Assembly: GCA_025699075.1 (NCBI GenBank)
Contig: JAILWG010000001.1
Coordinates: 186,001 to 250,000 of the forward strand
Source: Candidatus Nitrosopumilus sp.
GTDB taxonomy: Archaea > Thermoproteota > Nitrososphaeria > Nitrososphaerales > Nitrosopumilaceae
Length of the DNA stretch: 64,000 bases
Direction of reading: 5' to 3'
A program made the translations under genes and the position numbers. Numbering within the stretch: position 1 is the stretch's first letter; every line of letters starts with the position of its first letter. The notes beneath the pieces were generated by a model. That model made no database searches, was not told the origin of the DNA, and saw nothing but the letters and a program-made list of their open reading frames with translations. Shown here in pieces: positions 57,735 to 64,000 of this stretch.

Positions 57735-59180
57735 ATGTCTTTTTTAAAAAAACATGAAGAATCAGATAAGAAAAAGAAGATAAACAAAAAGATTAACGCT
57801 GAATTACCGTTTTTTATCACCATTGTTACATTGTTAGCAACAAGTGGTTTTGGCCCATATACCATATTTTTGAAAATTAAAGATTTAGAATTATTGCCAA
57901 ATGTAAGACTAGAAGGAATCAAAATTTTAAAAAGAATCGATATTCTGGGAAAAGATCCACTAGTTGTAATGGCTGAGACAAATGAAAAAGGATCGAATTT
58001 TGGAGATTTTCTAAATGGATGGGTCTCATCAATTCAAAGTGGAGGAGATGTTGTCAATTATCTCACATCAAAAATGAATGCAGCATTTGATATGTATGAA
58101 TCGCAACAAGCAGAGTTGGCAAAAAAAGTTGAAACGATAATTGAAACATACATGACCATGCAGGTTGTAGTATTGGCAATCTACATCATAGTTACTGCAA
58201 CATCAACGGGTGGAGTTGGAGAAGCACCAATTGCAGGAGATATTGATCCTCTTTACATGGTAATAGTTATGCCTCCTATAGTATCAGTATTATTTTCTTT
58301 TATTGCAGGTAAACTAAACAAATCCAAAATTAAAGAATTAGATTTTAAAAAAATTATAATGTTTGGAATTCCAGGAATTTTAGCTGCCATTGCAATAAAC
58401 GTTCTAAACATATTACCAGACTATAATCTGTATATTTTAGGAGGGGCATTAATAGCAGCTGCACTTTGGCCAGCATTAAATTTTAAAAATAAATACAAAT
58501 TTTCATTGGATGCAGAAACAGCAACATCACAAATAATGAGAGATGTTGCAGAAGCAAGAAAAGCAGGACTAGGTCCTGAAAAATGCGTAATACGAACCAC
58601 AAAGAGAAAAGATTATGGATTGTTCAATGTTGTAGCAAATGGCATTGCAAACAAATTAGAATGGGGTATGACACTAGACGATATTTTTGAATTCATCAAA
58701 AAACAAGTAACCGATTTTCAAATTTTGATTAATTTCAAAGTACTGTTTGAAATAATATCTTCAGGAGGAGGCAATGTTAACACACTTAGCACATTGGCAG
58801 GAGTTGCAGAAAAGATTCATACCATAGAAAAGTCAAAGAGAGAGAAATTAAAACCATATGTGATGGTAGGTTTCATGTTAATTGCAATTACAGGATTTAC
58901 TACTCTTTTAGTTATTGAGTCACTAACAAGTTTAGGTTCTCAATTGGAAGAAAATGATGTTAAAAGGGCAGATCTGGAACAAGAGGCAAAATCAAGATTT
59001 GAGTTATTAGGAATTGCAATACTTGTTCAGTCTTGGATTTCGGGATTATTTTTGGGTAAAATCACCACAGGATCATATTCTGGCGGATTCATGTATTCAA
59101 TATTTTTAGTAGGCATTACAATAGGGGCAATACTAATTATTCAAATGAAAATATTTAGTGTAGCATCAATTTTTGGATAA
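57735..59180 (+). CDS. Pilus membrane platform protein (TadC/FlaJ type)
   Basis: 481 residues. Two T2SF-like halves: FITIVTLLATSGFGPYTIFL near the N terminus, then membrane helices around 145-165, 190-210 and 220-255, and a second cytosolic helical domain with ATSQIMRDVAEARKAGLGPE and SSGGGNVNTLSTLAGVAEKI. C-terminal spans lie around 375-395 and 430-480. It transmits the ATPase motion to the growing pilus. It starts three bases after the ATPase stop and ends three bases before the next gene's GTG, so all are one operon. Confidence 0.9.
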   Translation: MSFLKKHEESDKKKKINKKINAELPFFITIVTLLATSGFGPYTIFLKIKDLELLPNVRLEGIKILKRIDILGKDPLVVMAETNEKGSNFGDFLNGWVSSIQSGGDVVNYLTSKMNAAFDMYESQQAELAKKVETIIETYMTMQVVVLAIYIIVTATSTGGVGEAPIAGDIDPLYMVIVMPPIVSVLFSFIAGKLNKSKIKELDFKKIIMFGIPGILAAIAINVLNILPDYNLYILGGALIAAALWPALNFKNKYKFSLDAETATSQIMRDVAEARKAGLGPEKCVIRTTKRKDYGLFNVVANGIANKLEWGMTLDDIFEFIKKQVTDFQILINFKVLFEIISSGGGNVNTLSTLAGVAEKIHTIEKSKREKLKPYVMVGFMLIAITGFTTLLVIESLTSLGSQLEENDVKRADLEQEAKSRFELLGIAILVQSWISGLFLGKITTGSYSGGFMYSIFLVGITIGAILIIQMKIFSVASIFG

Positions 59181-59182
59181 AC

Positions 59183-59217
59183 TGTGTGTATTGCCATGTT
59201 TCATACTGTTCGATATA
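59183..59217. repeat. 35-bp direct repeat, right copy
   Basis: Matches 56131-56165 with two mismatches. It spans the end of the platform gene's spacer and the beginning of the 884-residue gene (GTG 59184, ATG 59196). Together the copies enclose exactly the ATPase and platform genes. Confidence 0.85.
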
Positions 59218-61838
59218 TCCAGAAATCAGGAACAAGTAATGTGTTAAAAGTAGTTTTTGTAATGATGTTAATGGCAGGAAGTCTCATCATGCCTGCTAAT
59301 GCACTAACAACATCTGAATTTGGCTACAAACTACATCCAGAGAAATTATTGGAAAACACCACAGGAGATTTACAAATTTTTGCAATATCTAATGATATAA
59401 TGATTCCAAAAAACATTCAAAATCTCAAAGCCATTAGTTCTGATACAAACATTATAAAAATTCTTGAAGTAGAAGAAGATTCAGAGAAGGTTACAAAAAA
59501 TATCAAAATCAAAGCAATAAAGCCAGGAATTGCTACAATTGTGTTAGCAGCGCCTGGATTTTCATCAAAAGAGATTTCCTTAGAAGTATTCAACAACAAT
59601 AACTACCCTACACAAATTTTGATGAAAGTAACTCCAGATAGTTTTTCAGTAGATGGTCCAAAATACGGATATGTCGCAGTAGAACTTGCAACCACAGGAG
59701 GATTACCAACAATAGCTGAAGAAGACGTTATTGTTTATGTAGAAACACCAAATACGGATGTGATAGAATTAAGAAATTCGGAGATTGTGATTAGTCAAGG
59801 AAAATATTTTGGCATCATAGAATTTGATATTGTCGGTTCTGGAGATGCAGTGATTTTTGCAGATACTGAGGGAATGAAAAAAGTTAGTGAAAATGTAGAA
59901 ATACTTGAAGCCGAAGGACCTTTGGAAATTCAATTAACAATAATTCCAAAGACATTCAATAGTTTTAGCGGTGCAAAAGGTTATGCCATTGCACAATTAG
60001 TAGATGCCAAAGGTATTCCTGTTGCATCAGAAGAAGATATCATGTTAGAGTTAGGAGTAGAGAATCCAGACGTATCTATGAATACAAGCCATGACTTTGA
60101 AGAAGTTTTATTTGATCAAAATAGAATTACAATTAAGAAAGGAGAATATTCTGCATACACCAAATTTACTCCTAGACCTAATTTAGCAGATTTTTCAGAT
60201 TCCAATCAACAAACTTTCGACATGTTCATTTCAGTGGATAATTATCTTGCACGTGGAGACACATTTACAGTACTTCATGATGAAATTGGAGGATTGGAAG
60301 GAGAAGGCCCATCAATTACAGAAGCAATTCCATTTTTGACGACAGGTAAAGAAGAAATCATAGGAGTAACATATTTTGAAACAGATATAGAAGTTTCAAG
60401 GCAGATAGGAGGGTCTACTCAAGGAAATACCAACAGACAACTAGTAACTGTTACAGTTCCAGTTATGGCAAAAAATGATTTTGAATTAAACATATCATCT
60501 TCTGATTCTAATACAGTTGATGCTAAGAACTCGATTATGAAAAAAAGTGAAAATGTAGTTCTTATCAAAGGCAATACAGGAACAATGACATCGGACTCAA
60601 ATGTAGAATTATACATCACAGACAATGACGGGGTAAAAACAGTTTCAGCATTACCCAATGGCCCAGTTGAAGACGACATAGATTTAAAAACAGAACCATT
60701 AATCCCAATGGTTTTGAGCGGATATGAATTTCCAATATTAGGTTACTTGGTGGAATCTACAGAAGAAGATTCAGAAACAACTACAACAGAAGATGAAGAG
60801 GAAGAAAAAGATCCACGATTAGGACCAACATTATTTGTTAAAGATGGATTTCTAACATTTTCTGCAAATGAACTAGTTAATATTGAGTCAGTCAAAGTAT
60901 TTCAAAATCAAGAATATGCACTTTCCTATCCCATAATAGAGGAAGTCGGAAGCACTACATTGAATGCACAGATAGGGAAATTTACTGGTTCAATGGCATT
61001 AACTAGTCATACAACAGATCCAACAGCAATACATCTTGGATATATTGATAATATGCTAGTAAATGAAATTAATTTAGGAACAATCCAATTATTGGATTCT
61101 GTTGGGAATCCCGTATATGCAAAAGAGAACACAACAATTCAACTAGTATCTAATGATGAATCAATTTTAAAAATACCCGAGCAAATAACAATTCAGCAAG
61201 GAGAATATTTTAACACATTTGAAATTGAACCAAAAGGAGAAGGAGTAGCTGAAATTGCTATTCTTTCAGAGAATTTACCCCTATCAAAATACGATATTTC
61301 TGTAATCGACATATCTCCGATTTTATCTCTTGATTTAGGTGGAACGATGAATTGGAATGACAGAATAGAAGCTAAATTATCCATAAGCATTCCTGAAATA
61401 GAGACTGCATTAAACGGATATCAAGTTGAATGGATTACAGAAGGAGGAGAGATAAGATCAATAGACAAAGAAACAAACACCGAAGGAGTTGCAATTTTAA
61501 ATATAATTGCAAATGATATGGATACAGTTTCCATTACAGCAAAAGTTACAGGTAATGGAATTAGTGAAAATACCATCTCAAAGTCAGCAAAAATTCTCAA
61601 CATGCCAGTCATAGAGGAAGTTGTCGAGACTACAGAAACAACGACAGAATTTCCATTAGATATGACAGTAATAGTTTTGATAATAATTCCAGTTGGAATT
61701 GCAGGAGCATTATTATTCTTAAAACGAACAGACAGACTAGACTTAATTACAGAGAAAATTCCAATTGGCGATAAATTAAATCTGGGAGACAGAATGGAAG
61801 AGATTAAAGAGAAAATTTCAGATATCAGAAATCGCTAA
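59184..61838 (+). CDS. Large membrane-anchored surface protein with Ig-like repeats
   Basis: 884 residues from GTG 59184; the ATG at 59196 (MFHTVRYIQKSG) is equally likely and gives a signal peptide SNVLKVVFVMMLMAGSLIMP ending ANA. The outside part has repeated Ig/invasin-like beta units (for example MKVTPDSFSVDGPKYGYVAV and TIIPKTFNSFSGAKGYAIAQ). An acidic Thr/Glu stretch (about 525-545) precedes another set. A single membrane span near residues 842-862 (MTVIVLIIIPVGIAGALLFL) and a short basic tail anchor it. It could be a pilus-associated or S-layer linker. No catalytic motif. Confidence 0.75.
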   Translation: MCIAMFHTVRYIQKSGTSNVLKVVFVMMLMAGSLIMPANALTTSEFGYKLHPEKLLENTTGDLQIFAISNDIMIPKNIQNLKAISSDTNIIKILEVEEDSEKVTKNIKIKAIKPGIATIVLAAPGFSSKEISLEVFNNNNYPTQILMKVTPDSFSVDGPKYGYVAVELATTGGLPTIAEEDVIVYVETPNTDVIELRNSEIVISQGKYFGIIEFDIVGSGDAVIFADTEGMKKVSENVEILEAEGPLEIQLTIIPKTFNSFSGAKGYAIAQLVDAKGIPVASEEDIMLELGVENPDVSMNTSHDFEEVLFDQNRITIKKGEYSAYTKFTPRPNLADFSDSNQQTFDMFISVDNYLARGDTFTVLHDEIGGLEGEGPSITEAIPFLTTGKEEIIGVTYFETDIEVSRQIGGSTQGNTNRQLVTVTVPVMAKNDFELNISSSDSNTVDAKNSIMKKSENVVLIKGNTGTMTSDSNVELYITDNDGVKTVSALPNGPVEDDIDLKTEPLIPMVLSGYEFPILGYLVESTEEDSETTTTEDEEEEKDPRLGPTLFVKDGFLTFSANELVNIESVKVFQNQEYALSYPIIEEVGSTTLNAQIGKFTGSMALTSHTTDPTAIHLGYIDNMLVNEINLGTIQLLDSVGNPVYAKENTTIQLVSNDESILKIPEQITIQQGEYFNTFEIEPKGEGVAEIAILSENLPLSKYDISVIDISPILSLDLGGTMNWNDRIEAKLSISIPEIETALNGYQVEWITEGGEIRSIDKETNTEGVAILNIIANDMDTVSITAKVTGNGISENTISKSAKILNMPVIEEVVETTETTTEFPLDMTVIVLIIIPVGIAGALLFLKRTDRLDLITEKIPIGDKLNLGDRMEEIKEKISDIRNR

Positions 61839-61901
61839 GAGACATAATGATTAGAAGAAATGTGCATTTTTTACCCATCAAAATAAAAGGTAATAAAAAT
61901 A

Positions 61902-62606
61902 ATGTTTAGTATGATAGAGCCCATGATTAATTATGAACTTGTTGGGATATTTGTGGCATTAACCATGTTAATAGTGGGTTCATTTATTGACATATGGAAA
62001 AGAGAAATCCATGATTATTTTTGGATAGGGTTTGGAGTTGTTGGATTTTTGCTGGTTTTTTTGAGTTCGGAATTGATTTCTGATCTTTTAAGGATTGCAT
62101 TTGCATTAATCATAGCACCTTTTGTGATAATCATATGGCGAATAGGACTGTTTGGAGGTGCAGATGCATTTGCATTAATTGCCTTGGCAGTAATTGCTCC
62201 TATGGCCACTCTAAGCAATAATCCTGTATCACCATTTACAACATTATCAAATGCAGCAATCTTATTTGTAATACCATTTATCATCAATGTTTCTCGAAAC
62301 ATGATTGCTCAGTTACGTGGTGAGAATATTTTTGAAGGATTTGAAGATACTAGTTTTAAAAAAATCATCGCATCTTTAATGGGATATAAAGCAAAAAATC
62401 CAAAATTTGGTTTTGCAATTGAAAAAACTGAGAATGGCAAAAAAAAGTTGGATCTTGCCATCCACCATGCTGAAAATCAAGAATTTTGCACCACGCCAAA
62501 TACCTGGATAACCCCAGGCATACCATATTTGCTCCTAATTACAGGAGGATTCATCATCCAATTATTCTATGGAGATATCATCCTAAGCAAACTTTTAGGC
62601 GTGTAG
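61902..62606 (+). CDS. Prepilin peptidase (A24 / FlaK-PibD type)
   Basis: 234 residues, about six membrane spans. The two catalytic aspartates are D30 in GSFIDIWKREIHDYF and D88 in LFGGADAFALIALAV (the family GxGD motif in GGAD form). It cleaves class III signal peptides, so it should process all five prepilin-like proteins of this window (7386, 4933, 51474, 48850 and 55449). It has an extended cytoplasmic loop (about 140-200) with FEGFEDTSFKKIIASLMG. It is 63 bases after the surface protein on the same strand. Confidence 0.9.
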   Translation: MFSMIEPMINYELVGIFVALTMLIVGSFIDIWKREIHDYFWIGFGVVGFLLVFLSSELISDLLRIAFALIIAPFVIIIWRIGLFGGADAFALIALAVIAPMATLSNNPVSPFTTLSNAAILFVIPFIINVSRNMIAQLRGENIFEGFEDTSFKKIIASLMGYKAKNPKFGFAIEKTENGKKKLDLAIHHAENQEFCTTPNTWITPGIPYLLLITGGFIIQLFYGDIILSKLLGV

Positions 62607-62638
62607 ATTACATCCAATTATTTGATCTGTAATATACA

Positions 62639-62681
62639 ATAACATACACCCGCTTATGTCATAATCAAATATAACATACAC
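62639..62681 (+). promoter_or_regulatory. Direct repeat ATAACATACAC x2 before the second TrmB gene
   Basis: 11-bp copies at 62639-62649 and 62671-62681, 32 bases apart (three DNA turns), ending at the start codon. The core ACATACAC is found inverted at 52569-52576. It is a candidate autoregulatory TrmB site. Confidence 0.45.
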
Positions 62682-62682
62682 A

Positions 62683-63642
62683 ATGACTATCACAGAAACA
62701 GTCGAGGAGGGATTATTTCAGACTGAGAATCCAATTCACGAATTAAATCGCATGCTTGTCAGGTATGATCTTACCCCTAATCAAGCAAAAGTGTATTTGT
62801 TTTTGAGCAAAATAGGAGTAAAAACAGCCTCAGAAATATCAAAGGCATTAAAAATTCCAAGAACTGAAACATATCATCTATTATCAACATTGCAACAAAA
62901 AGGGATAATTTTTTCAGTCTTTGGAAAACCTACAAAATTTAATGCCGTTGGATTAGAAGAATCATTAGAAATTTTAGTAAATAATGAAAAAAATAGAATT
63001 AATGAATTAGAAGCAGGTAAAGACACACTCATCAAACTGTGGAATATTATTCCAAAATATGGTGAAAATGATCAAGAATCACAAGAAAACAAATTCCAAT
63101 CATTACAAGGAAGGAATTCAATACTTGTAAAATTAGAACAAATGATAAAAGAATCCAAAGAAAACATATTGGTCTTAGGTACAGAGGCAGATTTCAAAAG
63201 ATTTTACTTTACAGAATTTACAGATTTATTAAACAAAACAAAATCAGAACTCAGAATTTTAACAGATAGTACTCCCGATACACCACATATTTTTGAAAAT
63301 ATCCCTTCAAAAAAGGTTAAAAAAATAGAAGACAAAAACAGAGAAGATTTTTGTTTCATCATTAAAGACGACAGTGAAGTGATTTTCTTTATCAGCAACA
63401 ACAAAGTAAAAGACATGCTTGCAGTATGGACAGATTCGCAAGCATTTGTGACAACATTGAGATCATTGTTTAGCTTGATGTGGAAAAAATCACATCACAT
63501 AAACGAAACAGATGCAGAGTCATTATTAGGATCAGAAATTACTTATGAACACAGATTAAGAGAGATTGAACAAGAAAAAATGATTCTAAATTATCTTCAA
63601 GAGAATTTTAAAATACTGGGAACCGGAGGGGGTAAGAATTGA
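62683..63642 (+). CDS. TrmB-family transcriptional regulator (copy 2)
   Basis: 319 residues. Winged helix in LTPNQAKVYLFLSKIGVKTA, SKALKIPRTETYHLLSTLQQ, with the wing IFSVFGKPTKFNAVGLEE. A coiled linker follows (NEKNRINELEAGKDTLIKLW), and the C-terminal domain includes NILVLGTEADFKRFYFTEF and KDDSEVIFFISNNKVKDML. It is a paralogue of 46592-47443. Its stop overlaps the start of the response regulator (TTGA). It may report on envelope sugars or stress and control pilus expression. The last ~35 residues form a charged helix that copy 1 lacks. Confidence 0.85.
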   Translation: MTITETVEEGLFQTENPIHELNRMLVRYDLTPNQAKVYLFLSKIGVKTASEISKALKIPRTETYHLLSTLQQKGIIFSVFGKPTKFNAVGLEESLEILVNNEKNRINELEAGKDTLIKLWNIIPKYGENDQESQENKFQSLQGRNSILVKLEQMIKESKENILVLGTEADFKRFYFTEFTDLLNKTKSELRILTDSTPDTPHIFENIPSKKVKKIEDKNREDFCFIIKDDSEVIFFISNNKVKDMLAVWTDSQAFVTTLRSLFSLMWKKSHHINETDAESLLGSEITYEHRLREIEQEKMILNYLQENFKILGTGGGKN

Positions 63643-64000
63643 GTAAAACAGACAAATCAAAAAACAAGTTAAAAGAAGAGGTTAAAAATTTAGAGATTTT
63701 AATCATTGACGATAATGAACAAATTACAAAAATGCTTACAACATTTTTAGAATTAAAAGATCATAAATGTACTGTTGCAAATGACGGAAAAGAAGGATTA
63801 GCCTTGATTAAAGAAAACAGACACGATGTCATACTGTTGGATTTGGCCATGCCTGAATTTGATGGATATTCTGTGATCAAAAATCTAGAAGAAAATAACA
63901 TGCTAAAAGATCACAAAGTCATTGTATTTACTGCATCCACAATCACTCAAGAAGAATTAGATGATCTGGTAAAACGAGGAGTTACAGCATACATTCTAAA
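63639..64000 (+). CDS. Response regulator receiver protein (3' end outside the window)
   Basis: 121 codons to the window edge, from a TTG that overlaps the TrmB stop (TTGA) and has a GGAGGGGG ribosome-binding site upstream. The receiver domain shows the acidic pair in ILIIDDNEQITK, phospho-acceptor Asp in VILLDLAMPEFDGYS, and Thr in VIVFTASTITQ; the conserved Lys is at the edge (AYILK). It is the last gene in the pilus operon seen here, and the sensor kinase is not in the window. Confidence 0.85.
   Translation, partial: MSKTDKSKNKLKEEVKNLEILIIDDNEQITKMLTTFLELKDHKCTVANDGKEGLALIKENRHDVILLDLAMPEFDGYSVIKNLEENNMLKDHKVIVFTASTITQEELDDLVKRGVTAYIL

Noticed and set aside
1-64000. CRISPR arrays, insertion sequences, integrases, rRNA
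   Set aside because: No regularly spaced repeats, transposase or integrase frames, or rRNA segments were seen on reading through the window.

Overview
The window looks like a chromosomal segment of a marine ammonia-oxidising archaeon of the Nitrosopumilus/Nitrosarchaeum type (Nitrososphaerota, formerly Thaumarchaeota). This is inferred from gene content and base composition, not from a marker-gene search. It is strongly AT-rich and tightly packed on both strands. It carries archaeal markers: a proteasome alpha subunit, an ESCRT-III/CdvB protein, Hjc, type II GAPDH, TrmB regulators, archaeal-type pilus ATPase and platform proteins, and DUF371. It also has habits typical of this group: many very small Cys2-Cys2 proteins, stand-alone RAM domains, TTG/GTG starts, and the WIKNNAGWWADG surface repeat. 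No insertion sequence, CRISPR array, integrase or rRNA was seen.

Layout. 1-12 kb holds the end of psmA, small genes, a truncated multicopper oxidase, cdvB, a split DipZ-like thiol-redox pair (ccdA + thioredoxin), a pilin-lectin pair (4933-7847) and the complete biotin set bioF, bioB, bioA, bioD with a candidate BirA operator. 12-22 kb holds HMG-CoA synthase (lipid mevalonate pathway), secreted proteins including a DsbA-like one, a zinc-rich response regulator, and a large deacetylase plus glycosyltransferase pair that resembles an exopolysaccharide module. 22-45 kb is mostly housekeeping: type II GAPDH, threonine synthase, threonine deaminase, Hjc, purE/purK, a thiolase-DUF35-F420 oxidoreductase operon, a sugar nucleotidyltransferase, a class III nucleotidyl cyclase, a cobalamin adenosyltransferase, tRNA-Phe and an ornithine cyclodeaminase-like enzyme. 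Seven or more tiny zinc-binding proteins are scattered among these.

45-64 kb is the most interesting region. It is a surface-pilus locus bracketed by two paralogous TrmB regulators. A minus-strand arm carries a KaiC-like ATPase, a TrmB gene, a 37-codon hidden ORF, two coiled-coil proteins, a giant pilin-anchored LamG lectin and a small pilin. A plus-strand arm carries a MoxR AAA+ ATPase, a NorD-like VWA protein, a pilin, the secretion ATPase, the membrane platform, an 884-residue surface protein, the prepilin peptidase, a second TrmB and a response regulator. The pilin-lectin pair is a paralogue of the pair at 4933-7847. Two copies of a 35-bp direct repeat bound the ATPase/platform pair. I infer a type IV adhesion pilus with interchangeable lectin tips, served by a MoxR-VWA chaperone pair. 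No archaellum-specific F, G or sensor genes were seen in the window.
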